Positions 53,468 to 62,309 of a stretch of DNA of 64,000 bases are shown in pieces. The stretch comes from QZLE01 sp033852075 (GTDB lineage Bacteria > Pseudomonadota > Gammaproteobacteria > QZLD01). The translations under genes and the position numbers were made by a program. The DNA is taken from positions 70,397 through 134,396 of the forward strand of contig JAWSVC010000003.1 of NCBI GenBank assembly GCA_033852075.1, given 5' to 3'. Each line of letters begins with the position of its first letter. Position 1 is the stretch's first letter. The notes below the pieces were generated by a model, which worked only from the letters and a program-made list of their open reading frames with translations, made no database searches and was not told the origin of the DNA.

Positions 53468-54808
53468 CTATTTACCAGACTTACCTTTAGATTTAAGGTT
53501 TGCCTTGGCTAAAAGACTATCATATTGATGCGACATCAAATGCGCTTGAACCTGCGCCATGAAGTCCATAACAACAACCACGATAATCAGCAAAGATGTA
53601 CCACCGAAATAGAATTGTACATCCAAACCCATTCTCAAAAACTCAGGCAACAAACATACTAGAGTGATGTAAATTGCACCAACAAAAGTCAAACGCGAAA
53701 GTATTGCATCTATATACTTTGCAGTATTCTCACCTGGACGAATCCCTGGAACAAATGCACCTGATTTTTTCAGATTATCTGCTGTTTCTTTCGAATTAAA
53801 CATCATAGCTGTATAGAAGAAACAGAAGAAAATAATACCTGCTGAATAAAGCAATATATAAAGAGGCTGTCCAGGACCAATCTTTTGAGCAATATCACCA
53901 AGCCACTGCAAACCCTCTGTATTAGATAAGAATCCAGCAATAGTTGTTGGAAACAGTACAATAGCTGACGCAAAGATTGGAGGAATAACCCCTGCCATAT
54001 TTAACTTTAACGGTAGATGTGTGCTTTGTGCTGCATACATTTTCCTACCTTGCTGACGTTTAGCATAATTAACAACAATACGACGCTGACCTCTTTCTAC
54101 AAAGATCACAAAAGCGATAACACCAATTGCAATTGCAATAAGCAAAAATACAGTTAAAACGCTCATATCGCCATCTGAAGCTTTACGTAAAACCGATCCT
54201 ACAGCCCCAGGCAGACCCGCAACGATACCGGCAAATATAATCATTGATATACCGTTACCAATACCACGCTCCGTTACTTGTTCACCTAACCACATCAAGA
54301 ACATAGTTCCTGTTAACAAGGTTATAGAACCAATAAACACAAACTGCATTTTACTAATATGAACAAGAGTTTCATTATAAAGTCCACCAGTAATAAATAC
54401 AGCCTGGAACAATCCCAAGCCTACAGTAAGATAACGAGTATATTGTGTAATCTTATGTTTGCCTGACTGACCTTCTTTGCTCAACTGTTCAAGAGAAGGA
54501 ACCACCTTGGTCATTAGCTGAATTATGATCGATGAAGAGATATAAGGCATAATACCTAAAGCAAAAATACTCAGACGCTTCAATGCTCCACCACCGAACA
54601 TATCGAACATATCGATAATCCCTTTCGGTTGCTGCTTGAACATGTCTGCCAGTGCTGCTGGATTAATCCCAGGAATTGTCAAATGCGCACCAAGTCTGAA
54701 CACAACTATAGCAATTACGAGAAATATAAGGCGCTGTTTTACTTCTTTCAAACGCCCTTCATTAAACATGGTCCCTGCTGCTTGAGCTGTAAGATTATTT
54801 TTAGCCAC
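53468..54808 (-). CDS. secY: Preprotein translocase subunit SecY
   Basis: SecY forms the protein-conducting channel of the inner membrane. The 446-residue protein has ten hydrophobic helices. GRLKEVKQRLIFLVIAIVVF lies at the first helix, GGGALKRLSIFALGIMPYIS is the plug/helix 2 region, and the cytoplasmic loop has YAKRQQGRKMYAAQSTHLPL. It starts with GTG at 54808, two bases after rplO, so translation is coupled; the next ATG would cut 13 residues. Confidence 0.97.
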   Translation of the reverse strand: MAKNNLTAQAAGTMFNEGRLKEVKQRLIFLVIAIVVFRLGAHLTIPGINPAALADMFKQQPKGIIDMFDMFGGGALKRLSIFALGIMPYISSSIIIQLMTKVVPSLEQLSKEGQSGKHKITQYTRYLTVGLGLFQAVFITGGLYNETLVHISKMQFVFIGSITLLTGTMFLMWLGEQVTERGIGNGISMIIFAGIVAGLPGAVGSVLRKASDGDMSVLTVFLLIAIAIGVIAFVIFVERGQRRIVVNYAKRQQGRKMYAAQSTHLPLKLNMAGVIPPIFASAIVLFPTTIAGFLSNTEGLQWLGDIAQKIGPGQPLYILLYSAGIIFFCFFYTAMMFNSKETADNLKKSGAFVPGIRPGENTAKYIDAILSRLTFVGAIYITLVCLLPEFLRMGLDVQFYFGGTSLLIIVVVVMDFMAQVQAHLMSHQYDSLLAKANLKSKGKSGK

Positions 54809-54810
54809 TG

Positions 54811-55245
54811 TTATTCTTCTACCTTTCCGCCTGCTGCTTCGATTGCTTCCTTAGCACCCTTGCTAACTGCCATACCTTTTATGGTTTTTGCTTCACTTAT
54901 CGAACCTGAAAGGTATACCTTAACGGTCTTAACATTCTTTTTGATTATCCCTGCTGTTTTCAGCGCATCTAGATCAATAACTTCACCAGCAACTGCTGCC
55001 AGCTCTCCCAATCTAATCTTAGCTGCTGTAGCAGAAACTCTTGACGAGAATCCTACCTTTGGCAGTCTTCTTTGAATAGGCATCTGGCCACCTTCAAAAC
55101 CTACTTTGTGGAAACCGCCAGAACGTGAATGCTGACCTTTGTGTCCACGACCACAAGTTTTACCAAGACCGCTACCGATACCTCTACCAACTCTTTTTGC
55201 GCTTGGCTTACTACCAGCTGCTGGCTTTAAACTATTTAAACGCAT
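54811..55245 (-). CDS. rplO: 50S ribosomal protein L15
   Basis: L15 is a late-assembly large-subunit protein. The 144 residues begin MRLNSLKPAAGSKPSAKRVG and contain the glycine-rich GRGIGSGLGKTCGRGHKGQ stretch. It sits between rpmD and secY. Confidence 0.97.
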   Translation of the reverse strand: MRLNSLKPAAGSKPSAKRVGRGIGSGLGKTCGRGHKGQHSRSGGFHKVGFEGGQMPIQRRLPKVGFSSRVSATAAKIRLGELAAVAGEVIDLDALKTAGIIKKNVKTVKVYLSGSISEAKTIKGMAVSKGAKEAIEAAGGKVEE

Positions 55246-55246
55246 C

Positions 55247-55435
55247 TTATACTTCCTCTACTGCGACCATGTATGAAATTTTATTGATCATACCGCGGTT
55301 CTCAGGCGTATCAGCAACCACTACAGACTGGTGCATTTTACGTAAACCTAAACCAGAAACACATGCTTTATGACTTTCTAATCTGCCATTTTTGCTGCGT
55401 ACCAATGTAACTTTAAGCGAATTTGGCTTGCTCAT
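55247..55435 (-). CDS. rpmD: 50S ribosomal protein L30
   Basis: The 62-residue L30 has LKVTLVRSKNGRLESHKACV and GLRKMHQSVVVADTPENRGM, the family core. It is packed between rpsE and rplO with one to three bases on each side. Confidence 0.97.
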   Translation of the reverse strand: MSKPNSLKVTLVRSKNGRLESHKACVSGLGLRKMHQSVVVADTPENRGMINKISYMVAVEEV

Positions 55436-55438
55436 ATC

Positions 55439-55945
55439 TTAACCCAATATCTCTTCTACAGTTTTACCACGCTTAGCAGCAACACTTTCAGGTGTTGTCA
55501 TCTGCTTAAGTCCATTAATTGTAGCTCTTACTACATTGATAGGATTGCGAGACCCAATGCATTTGGCCTGGATGTTTTCAACACCAAGAACCTCGAATAC
55601 CGCACGCATAGCACCACCTGCAATGATACCTGTACCTTCTGGGGCAGGTTTCATGAAGACTTTGCTAGCACCGTGACGAGCAGTCATCGCATATTGAATT
55701 GTGCCATTCACTAATGACACATCAATTGTATTTTTGCGAGCTGATTCCATAGCCTTTTGTATAGCTACAGGAACTTCTTTCGCCTTTCCATAGCCAAAGC
55801 CAACTTTACCTTGACCATCACCAACCACTGTTAAAGCAGTAAAACCAAACTGTCTACCACCTTTAACAACCTTAGCTACACGGTTAACGTGTACTAACTT
55901 TTCTTTTAAGCCATCAGTGGATACTGTATTTTCGCTAGTCGCCAT
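55439..55945 (-). CDS. rpsE: 30S ribosomal protein S5
   Basis: S5 contributes to decoding accuracy and mRNA unwinding. The 168-residue protein contains the double-stranded RNA-binding part (EKLVHVNRVAKVVKGGRQFG) and the C-terminal GTGIIAGGAMRAVFEVLGVE. The spectinomycin-contact loop VVKGGRQ has the sensitive form. It follows rplR by 15 bases. Confidence 0.97.
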   Translation of the reverse strand: MATSENTVSTDGLKEKLVHVNRVAKVVKGGRQFGFTALTVVGDGQGKVGFGYGKAKEVPVAIQKAMESARKNTIDVSLVNGTIQYAMTARHGASKVFMKPAPEGTGIIAGGAMRAVFEVLGVENIQAKCIGSRNPINVVRATINGLKQMTTPESVAAKRGKTVEEILG

Positions 55946-55960
55946 GCTTCTTGCCTTGTA

Positions 55961-56314
55961 TTAAAATTCTAATCCAGCTTCACGTGCAGCATCTGCTAGT
56001 GCTTTTACGCGGCCATGATATTTGAAACCCGAACGGTCAAAAGCAACATTCTTAATGCCTGCTTCAATTGCCTTTTCAGCGATTTTTTTGCCTACCGCTG
56101 TGGCTGCTTCAACATTACCTGTTGATTTCAGACCTTCAACAACATCTTTTTGTACGGTAGAAGCAGATACTTCAACTTTTGTACCGCACTCAGCAATAAT
56201 CTGTGCATATATATGTCTAGGTGTTCTATGAACTGTGAGCCTTTTTTTGCCCGAAGAAGCAATATTACTTCTAGTTTTCTTAGAACGACGAATTCTTGAT
56301 AGTTTCTTATCCAT
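55961..56314 (-). CDS. rplR: 50S ribosomal protein L18
   Basis: L18 binds 5S rRNA together with L5 and L25. The 117 residues include RLTVHRTPRHIYAQIIAECG and the conserved end FDRSGFKYHGRVKALADAAR. It lies between rplF and rpsE. Confidence 0.97.
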   Translation of the reverse strand: MDKKLSRIRRSKKTRSNIASSGKKRLTVHRTPRHIYAQIIAECGTKVEVSASTVQKDVVEGLKSTGNVEAATAVGKKIAEKAIEAGIKNVAFDRSGFKYHGRVKALADAAREAGLEF

Positions 56315-56328
56315 CTTGCTAATCCTAA

Positions 56329-56865
56329 TTACTTCTTCTTAGCTTCTTTACGAACAACTTGTTCGTCAGAATACCTAACACCCTTACCTTTATAAGGCTC
56401 TGGTGGTCTGAAAGCTCTGATCTCTGCAGCTACTTGACCTACAACCTGCTTATCAATACCTTTAACCACAATCTCTGTCTGGCTAGGTGTTTCAGCAGTT
56501 ATACCTTCAGGTAACGCATAATCGATTGGATGTGAATAACCAAGAGTTAGATTTAGAACCTTACCTTTGGCTTGAGCTCTATAACCAACACCAATAAGAG
56601 TTAGTTTTTTCTCAAAACCAGCACTCACACCTACAACCATGTTATTAATAACTGCTCTTGATGTTCCAGCAAGAGCAACACTTGGTTTGCTATTTTCATT
56701 CTTAGGAGTGAAAGTAATAACGTTACCGTCAACATTCATGTCCACTTCGTTGTGTAGTTCATGAGCAAGCTCACCCTTAGAACCTTTCACCTTAACAAGT
56801 GCACCTTCAACTTTTACCTCTACTCCAGATGGTAATTCAATTGGTTTCTTTGCAATTCGAGACAT
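56329..56865 (-). CDS. rplF: 50S ribosomal protein L6
   Basis: L6 lies near the factor-binding centre. The 178 residues begin MSRIAKKPIELPSGVEVKVE and carry the C-terminal signature PEPYKGKGVRYSDEQVVRKE. The spacing of 12 bases to rpsH is typical for the spc operon. Confidence 0.97.
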   Translation of the reverse strand: MSRIAKKPIELPSGVEVKVEGALVKVKGSKGELAHELHNEVDMNVDGNVITFTPKNENSKPSVALAGTSRAVINNMVVGVSAGFEKKLTLIGVGYRAQAKGKVLNLTLGYSHPIDYALPEGITAETPSQTEIVVKGIDKQVVGQVAAEIRAFRPPEPYKGKGVRYSDEQVVRKEAKKK

Positions 56866-56877
56866 TTTTTTCTCCGC

Positions 56878-57270
56878 CTATGATACAACGCAAAGAACTT
56901 CACCACCGGTATCTTTGGATCTAGCTTCTCTATCGGTCATAACACCCTGAGATGTTGAGATGATAGCTACACCTAGTCCACCATTTACCTTCGGTAGTGA
57001 CTCTTTATCTTGATAGTTTCTTAAACCTGGTCTACTTACTCTTTGGATATTATCGATAACAGGTTTACCTTGATAATATTTAAGCGCAATAGTTAAAACT
57101 GGCTTAGCTCCAGACTCTACAGAATAGTCTGCGATATAGCCTTCGTCCTTAAGTACTTTAGCTATAGAAACTTTTAATTTTGACGATGGCATACTAACTT
57201 GCGCTTTATCAGAGCTTTGCGCATTTCGAATTCTAGTTAGCATATCTGCTATCGGATCACTCATGCTCAT
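56878..57270 (-). CDS. rpsH: 30S ribosomal protein S8
   Basis: S8 binds central 16S rRNA and, in E. coli, represses the spc operon through the rplE region. The 130 residues begin MSMSDPIADMLTRIRNAQ and end GEVLCVVS. The first ATG (57270) has a GAAGGTG ribosome site; the ATG two codons later is an alternative. Confidence 0.97.
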   Translation of the reverse strand: MSMSDPIADMLTRIRNAQSSDKAQVSMPSSKLKVSIAKVLKDEGYIADYSVESGAKPVLTIALKYYQGKPVIDNIQRVSRPGLRNYQDKESLPKVNGGLGVAIISTSQGVMTDREARSKDTGGEVLCVVS

Positions 57271-57305
57271 AAATATTCACCTTCTACCAGGTTTAAAACC
57301 TAACT

Positions 57306-57611
57306 TTACCAACTTGCCTTAACTAAGCCCGGAATATCACCGTTCATAGCCATTTCTCTTAGTTTGTTTCTACCTAATCCAAACTTACGGTAGTAACCAT
57401 GAGGTCTACCAGTAATTTTGCATCTGTTGCGAACACGACATGGACTTGCGTTTCTTGGAAGCTTTTGAAAAGCTTCTTGAGCAGCCATTTGTTCTTCATC
57501 AGAATAATTAGGGTTACCTATTATCTTTTTTAACTCCGCGCGTTTTGCAGCATACTTAGCAACAGTTTTTGCCCTTTTTACATCGCGCTGTACCATACTT
57601 GTCTTTGCCAT
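57306..57611 (-). CDS. rpsN: 30S ribosomal protein S14
   Basis: The ATG at 57611 gives 101 residues beginning MAKTSMVQRDVKRAKTVAKY, the standard length of the zinc-free long S14. It ends GDIPGLVKASW. The open frame continues to 57674 inside rplE, but those residues do not belong to the family. The gene starts 10 bases after rplE. Confidence 0.97.
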   Translation of the reverse strand: MAKTSMVQRDVKRAKTVAKYAAKRAELKKIIGNPNYSDEEQMAAQEAFQKLPRNASPCRVRNRCKITGRPHGYYRKFGLGRNKLREMAMNGDIPGLVKASW

Positions 57612-57621
57612 TGGTAGCCTC

Positions 57622-58161
57622 TTAATTCCTAAATGGGAAGTTAAATGCGCGTAGTAAAGCGCGACCTTCATCATCGGTGCTAGCAGTTGTAGTAATTACA
57701 ATATCCATACCTCTGATTTTATCGATTTTTTCATAATCGATCTCAGGGAAAATAATTTGCTCTTTTACACCCATACTGTAGTTACCACGACCGTCAAATG
57801 ATTTTGCATTCAATCCGCGAAAATCTCTAATTCTTGGGATTGAAATATTGATCAAACGATCAAGGAATTCATACATTCTTTCTCTACGAAGAGTAACCTT
57901 GCAGCCAACTGGCCATCCATCACGAATTTTGAAGCCCGCAATTGATTTACGAGAAAGATTAACTACAGGTTTTTGACCTGCGATCTTTGTCATATCTTCA
58001 ACAGCAAAACCCATGACCTTTTTATCAGTAACCGCTTCACCTACACCCATATTGATGGTGATCTTTTCGATCTTTGGTACCTGCATTGGGTTTTTAATTC
58101 CAAGCTCTTCCATCAATTTAGAGCGAATTTCTTCATCATATAATTTCTTTAACCTTGCCAT
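57622..58161 (-). CDS. rplE: 50S ribosomal protein L5
   Basis: L5 joins 5S rRNA to the large subunit and contacts P-site tRNA. The 179-residue protein has NPMQVPKIEKITINMGVGEA and the C-terminal region with MDIVITTTASTDDEGRALL. It lies between rplX and rpsN. Confidence 0.97.
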   Translation of the reverse strand: MARLKKLYDEEIRSKLMEELGIKNPMQVPKIEKITINMGVGEAVTDKKVMGFAVEDMTKIAGQKPVVNLSRKSIAGFKIRDGWPVGCKVTLRRERMYEFLDRLINISIPRIRDFRGLNAKSFDGRGNYSMGVKEQIIFPEIDYEKIDKIRGMDIVITTTASTDDEGRALLRAFNFPFRN

Positions 58162-58172
58162 CGGGACACCTG

Positions 58173-58487
58173 CTATAAGTCAATAGCTTTGTTGTTGGAC
58201 TTGAAGAACCTAATCTTCTTTCCATCTTCTACACGAAAACCGACCCTGTCTGCTTTGCCTGTTTCTGGGTTAAACAGCGCGACATTAGATATATCCAGAG
58301 CCGCCTCTTTACCCACGATACCACCTTGTATACCTTTTTGTGGGTTTGGCTTAACGTGATGCTTTGCAACGTTGATATCTTTAACAACTACCTTACCGGT
58401 TGATAGAACTTTAAGCACTTCACCGCGACGGTTTTTGTCTTTACCAGCAATTACAATTACTTCATCACCTTTTTTTATCTTACGCAT
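58173..58487 (-). CDS. rplX: 50S ribosomal protein L24
   Basis: L24 starts large-subunit assembly by binding the 5' end of 23S rRNA. The 104 residues contain the KOW motif (KGDEVIVIAGKDKNRRGEVL) and HHVKPNPQKGIQGGIV. Confidence 0.97.
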   Translation of the reverse strand: MRKIKKGDEVIVIAGKDKNRRGEVLKVLSTGKVVVKDINVAKHHVKPNPQKGIQGGIVGKEAALDISNVALFNPETGKADRVGFRVEDGKKIRFFKSNNKAIDL

Positions 58488-58502
58488 TTCGCTTCTCCGA
58501 AA

Positions 58503-58871
58503 TCAAAGTACTTCAGGTGCCAAAGACACAATCTTCATGAACTGTTTACCACGAAGTTCACGTGTAACAGGGCCAAAAATACGAGTTCCAATAGGCTCAA
58601 GCTTCGCGTTCAAAATAACAGCAGCATTAGAATCAAATCTAATTATTGAACCATCAGGTCTTCTAACTCCTTTTCTGGTTCTAACTACTACTGCGTTATA
58701 AACTTCACCTTTCTTAACACGACCTCGTGGTATCGCGTCTTTAATACTTACCTTGATCACATCTCCAATACGAGCATAGCGCCTGTGCGATCCACCTAGG
58801 ACCTTAATACACATCACTTTCTTTGCACCGCTGTTATCGGCTCCATCAAGGATTGTCTGCATCTGAATCAT
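58503..58871 (-). CDS. rplN: 50S ribosomal protein L14
   Basis: L14 contacts the small subunit at an intersubunit bridge. The 122 residues begin MIQMQTILDGADNSGAKKVM and contain RYARIGDVIKVSIKDAIPRG. It is the first gene of the spc operon, 37 bases after rpsQ, with no terminator seen between. Confidence 0.98.
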   Translation of the reverse strand: MIQMQTILDGADNSGAKKVMCIKVLGGSHRRYARIGDVIKVSIKDAIPRGRVKKGEVYNAVVVRTRKGVRRPDGSIIRFDSNAAVILNAKLEPIGTRIFGPVTRELRGKQFMKIVSLAPEVL

Positions 58872-58908
58872 TGTTAATTCCTGACGTAATATTTCTTGTT
58901 AACTAAGA

Positions 58909-59166
58909 CTAACCATTCAATACTTCAACAAGAGTCCAAGACTTAGTCTTAGAAATTGGCTTGCATTGTTTGATTAGAACAACATCACCTTGTTTGGAAA
59001 CATTCTCTTCATCGTGAACATGAAGCTTTGTTGTCTTCTTAATGATCTTTCCATACAGAGGATGTTTAACTCTTCTCTCAATCGCTACAACGATAGACTT
59101 TTCCATCTTGTCGCTGATCACTTGACCTTGTAAGGTTCTTTCAATCTTTTTATCTTCGCCAGACAT
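58909..59166 (-). CDS. rpsQ: 30S ribosomal protein S17
   Basis: S17 binds the 5' domain of 16S rRNA. The ATG at 59166 with AGGGTG upstream gives 85 residues starting MSGEDKKIERTLQGQVISDK; a GTG three codons earlier overlaps rpmC and is less likely. The conserved VVAIERRVKHPLYGKIIKKT follows. One base separates it from the rpmC stop. Confidence 0.96.
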   Translation of the reverse strand: MSGEDKKIERTLQGQVISDKMEKSIVVAIERRVKHPLYGKIIKKTTKLHVHDEENVSKQGDVVLIKQCKPISKTKSWTLVEVLNG

Positions 59167-59167
59167 C

Positions 59168-59359
59168 TTATTCACCCTGCTTCTCTTTTAGAACAGTCTT
59201 GATACGAGCAATATCTCTACGAGCCTGTTTAAACAGGTGTGGCTGAGATAGCTGACCAGATCCGCGTTGCATACGAAGATTAAACTGAAGACGTAGGTTT
59301 TCAGTCAACTCAGACTTAAGATCTTCAACTGTCTTTTCTCTTAATTCACTAGCTTTCAT
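59168..59359 (-). CDS. rpmC: 50S ribosomal protein L29
   Basis: The 63-residue L29 (MKASELREKTVEDLKSELTE, ending with RRDIARIKTVLKEKQGE) is a helical hairpin at the tunnel exit. Its ATG overlaps the rplP stop codon in TAATG, so the two are translationally coupled. Confidence 0.97.
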   Translation of the reverse strand: MKASELREKTVEDLKSELTENLRLQFNLRMQRGSGQLSQPHLFKQARRDIARIKTVLKEKQGE

Positions 59360-59772
59360 TACATCACCGTCCGAGATACGAAAGTTGTACGTACAGGTAG
59401 TTTCGCAGCAGCCAGTTTAAACGCTTCTCTTGCAACATCTTCAGCAACGCCTTCGATTTCATAGAGAACACGACCTGGTTGAATCTTAGCTACCCAATAT
59501 TCAACATTCCCCTTACCCTTACCTTGACGAACCTCAAGAGGTTTTTCAGTAATTGGGCAATCAGGAAAAATTCTAATCCAGAGTTTACCGCCACGCTTAA
59601 CGTGCCTTGTAATAGTACGACGCGCCGCCTCAATCTGTCTGGCTGTTATCTGGCCTCTGGTTGTAGCCTTGATACCATATTCACCAAAGCTTACTTTTCC
59701 ACCTTTAATCGCAAGACCTCTGTTACGATTCTTTTGTACCTTGCGAAATTTAGTTCTTTTTGGCTGCAACAT
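59359..59772 (-). CDS. rplP: 50S ribosomal protein L16
   Basis: L16 lies near the A site and is needed for late assembly. The 137 residues begin MLQPKRTKFRKVQKNRNRGL and carry PDCPITEKPLEVRQGKGKGN. The gene lies between rpsC and rpmC. Confidence 0.98.
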   Translation of the reverse strand: MLQPKRTKFRKVQKNRNRGLAIKGGKVSFGEYGIKATTRGQITARQIEAARRTITRHVKRGGKLWIRIFPDCPITEKPLEVRQGKGKGNVEYWVAKIQPGRVLYEIEGVAEDVAREAFKLAAAKLPVRTTFVSRTVM

Positions 59773-59775
59773 CTC

Positions 59776-60510
59776 TTATGACCCTTTCTTTGCTGTCTTA
59801 GCTGACTTAGCTGGTTTCGCAGACTTACCTTTGCCGGCCTTCTTCTCTTTCTCAGCTAAAGCCTTTTGATGCTGATCTAATGGGCCATATACCTCACCCT
59901 TATAGATCCACACTTTAATACCAAGAATACCGTAAGTAGTTAGTGATTCTGCTGTACCATAATCGATATCGGCTCTTAGAGTATGCAGCGGCACACGTCC
60001 TTCACGATACCATTCGGTTCTAGCAATTTCTGCTCCGTTCAAACGACCAGCAACAGACACCTTAATACCTAAAGCCCCTAGGCGCATTGCATTAGATACC
60101 GCTCTTTTCATTGCTCTTCTGAACATAATACGCTTTGCTAACTGCTGAGCGATATTCTCAGCCACAAGATTTGCGTCTAGCTCAGGCTTGCGAACCTCTT
60201 CAATATTGATATGAACAGGGATATTCATGATTTTTGAGACCTCTTTTCTCAAACGATCAATATCCTCACCTTTTTTACCAATAACCACACCTGGTCTTGC
60301 ACTGAAGATTGTCACAATTGCAGTATTAGCAGGGCGCTCAATACGAACACGACTAACAGATGCATGAGCAAGCTTCTTCATTACATATTTTCTGACTTCA
60401 ACGTCTGCAATTAGAAAGTCTGAAAAGTCTTTCTTACTTGCGTACCATTTCGAATTCCAATCTGCTGAAATTCCAAGTCTATAACCTATTGGATGAACCT
60501 TTTGTCCCAT
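59776..60510 (-). CDS. rpsC: 30S ribosomal protein S3
   Basis: S3 lines the mRNA entry channel and has helicase activity. The 244-residue protein starts MGQKVHPIGYRLGISADWNS and has the KH motif VVIGKKGEDIDRLRKEV. The C-terminal extension rich in Lys, Ala and Ser (about 220-244) is a little longer than usual. Confidence 0.98.
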   Translation of the reverse strand: MGQKVHPIGYRLGISADWNSKWYASKKDFSDFLIADVEVRKYVMKKLAHASVSRVRIERPANTAIVTIFSARPGVVIGKKGEDIDRLRKEVSKIMNIPVHINIEEVRKPELDANLVAENIAQQLAKRIMFRRAMKRAVSNAMRLGALGIKVSVAGRLNGAEIARTEWYREGRVPLHTLRADIDYGTAESLTTYGILGIKVWIYKGEVYGPLDQHQKALAEKEKKAGKGKSAKPAKSAKTAKKGS

Positions 60511-60526
60511 CTCGGCCTACCTTCAC

Positions 60527-60859
60527 TTAAATGTCGGCAACAGTCACTATAATGTGACTTGTGCGCTTAAGAATTCTTGCACCACGACCCTTTGCTCTAG
60601 CACGGAAACGTTTAAGAGTAGGCCCCTCATTAACACAGATTGTTGATACTTTAAGCTCATCAATATCTGCACCTTCATTATTTTCTGCATTTGCTATAGC
60701 AGAATTCAACAACTTAAGGATGATCTGAGCACCCTTCTTTGTACTAAATTGCAAGGTCTCTTGAGCACGCTCAACAGTAAGACCACGAATCTGATCAGCA
60801 ACCAATCTAGCCTTTTGAGCTGAAATCCTTGCATGACTTAACTTTGCAGTTACTTGCAT
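60527..60859 (-). CDS. rplV: 50S ribosomal protein L22
   Basis: L22 reaches into the exit tunnel; its loop (KRFRARAKGRGARILKRTSH) is the macrolide-related region and looks normal. The 110 residues begin MQVTAKLSHARISAQKARLV. Confidence 0.98.
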   Translation of the reverse strand: MQVTAKLSHARISAQKARLVADQIRGLTVERAQETLQFSTKKGAQIILKLLNSAIANAENNEGADIDELKVSTICVNEGPTLKRFRARAKGRGARILKRTSHIIVTVADI

Positions 60860-60867
60860 CTTGATAC

Positions 60868-61140
60868 CTACCTAGATTTCTTATCAGCTACATGGCCTTT
60901 ATAGGTTCTTGTAAGTGCAAATTCACCTAACTTATGACCAACCATATTTTCATTAATCAATACCGGAACATGCTGTCTACCATTGTGTACAGCGATTGTT
61001 AACCCAACCATTTCTGGGAATACAACTGATCTTCTTGACCAAGTTTTGATTGGCTTACGACTATTTGTTTCAATAGCCTGCTCAACCTTCTTTAGAAGAT
61101 GAAGATCAATAAAAGGACCTTTCTTAATCGAACGTGGCAC
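60868..61140 (-). CDS. rpsS: 30S ribosomal protein S19
   Basis: S19 pairs with S13 in the head of the small subunit. The 90 residues begin MPRSIKKGPFIDLHLLKKVE and contain TWSRRSVVFPEMVGLTIAVH and NMVGHKLGEFALTRTYKGH. Confidence 0.98.
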   Translation of the reverse strand: MPRSIKKGPFIDLHLLKKVEQAIETNSRKPIKTWSRRSVVFPEMVGLTIAVHNGRQHVPVLINENMVGHKLGEFALTRTYKGHVADKKSR

Positions 61141-61158
61141 GTTTCAATTCCTCTTTCG

Positions 61159-61986
61159 TTACTTACGATTTCTGCGTCGAACAATCAAATGATCTGTTCG
61201 CTTATTACTTCTGGTCTTCTTACCCTTAGTAGGTACACCCCATGGCGAAACAGGATGACGACCACCAGAAGTTCTACCTTCACCACCACCATGCGGATGG
61301 TCAACTGGATTCATAGCAACACCACGAACTGTTGGACGAATACCTCTCCAACGAGTAGCGCCAGCTTTACCTAGAGATCTTAGACTGTGCTCTTGGTTAC
61401 CAACCTCACCAATAGTAGCCTTACAATCACATAAAACTTTTCTCATCTCACCGGAGCGCATACGAATTGTTGCATATGCACCTTCTTTTGCGAGAACCTG
61501 GACCGATGTTCCAGCACTTCTTGCCAGTTGAGCACCCTTACCAGGTTTCAGTTCAATACAGTGAACTGTAGTACCAACCGGAATATTTCTTATTGGTAAT
61601 GCATTTCCAGGCTTAATCGGAGCTTCTGCACCAGAAACAATCTCTGTTCCTGCAGCAACTCCGCGAGGGGCAATAATATACCTTCTTTCGCCATCTTTAT
61701 AAAGTATTAATGCAATATGCGCACTTCTATTTGGGTCATATTCGATGCGTTCCACTACTCCTGGAATACCATCCTTATTACGCTTAAAGTCAATGATTCT
61801 ATAGCGTTGCTTATGACCACCACCTTTATGACGAGTGGTAATTCTGCCGTTATTATTTCTTCCGCCAGTCTTGTTTTTCTTTGCAACAAGTGGTGCATAA
61901 GGTGCACCTTTATGCAGTTCTTCGTTTACAACTTTTACAACAAACCTTCTTCCAGGAGATGTTGGTTTTGTTTTTACAAGTGCCAT
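61159..61986 (-). CDS. rplB: 50S ribosomal protein L2
   Basis: L2 supports the peptidyl-transferase centre. The 275 residues have the signatures GRNNNGRITTRHKGGGHKQR, RGVAMNPVDHPHGGGEGRTS (with the conserved histidine) and a basic C-terminus. Confidence 0.98.
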   Translation of the reverse strand: MALVKTKPTSPGRRFVVKVVNEELHKGAPYAPLVAKKNKTGGRNNNGRITTRHKGGGHKQRYRIIDFKRNKDGIPGVVERIEYDPNRSAHIALILYKDGERRYIIAPRGVAAGTEIVSGAEAPIKPGNALPIRNIPVGTTVHCIELKPGKGAQLARSAGTSVQVLAKEGAYATIRMRSGEMRKVLCDCKATIGEVGNQEHSLRSLGKAGATRWRGIRPTVRGVAMNPVDHPHGGGEGRTSGGRHPVSPWGVPTKGKKTRSNKRTDHLIVRRRNRK

Positions 61987-62012
61987 TTTGATAATTCCAA
62001 ATCTGTTTGTTT

Positions 62013-62309
62013 CTAGTCAACCAGTGTAAAGTCGATACTTTGACCTTCTGCAAGAGTAACGATCGCTTTTTTCCAATCTTTACGCTTACCCATTACACGA
62101 CCAAAACGCTTTTGCTTACCTTTTTGCTTGATTACATTAACAGCAGTTACAGTAACCTCAAAAAGAGCCTCTACAGCATCCTTAATCTCTTTCTTGTTTG
62201 AATCAGTAGTTACCTTAAAGGTATACTGATTTGCTAACTCAGAGCCAATTGTGGACTTCTCTGAGATATGCGGACCAAGAAGAACTTTAAATAGTCTATC
62301 GCGAATCAT
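62013..62309 (-). CDS. rplW: 50S ribosomal protein L23
   Basis: L23 is the docking site of trigger factor and SRP at the tunnel exit. The 98 residues include LLGPHISEKSTIGSELANQY and KQKRFGRVMGKRKDWKKAIV. Its start overlaps the rplD stop by four bases. Confidence 0.98.
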   Translation of the reverse strand: MIRDRLFKVLLGPHISEKSTIGSELANQYTFKVTTDSNKKEIKDAVEALFEVTVTAVNVIKQKGKQKRFGRVMGKRKDWKKAIVTLAEGQSIDFTLVD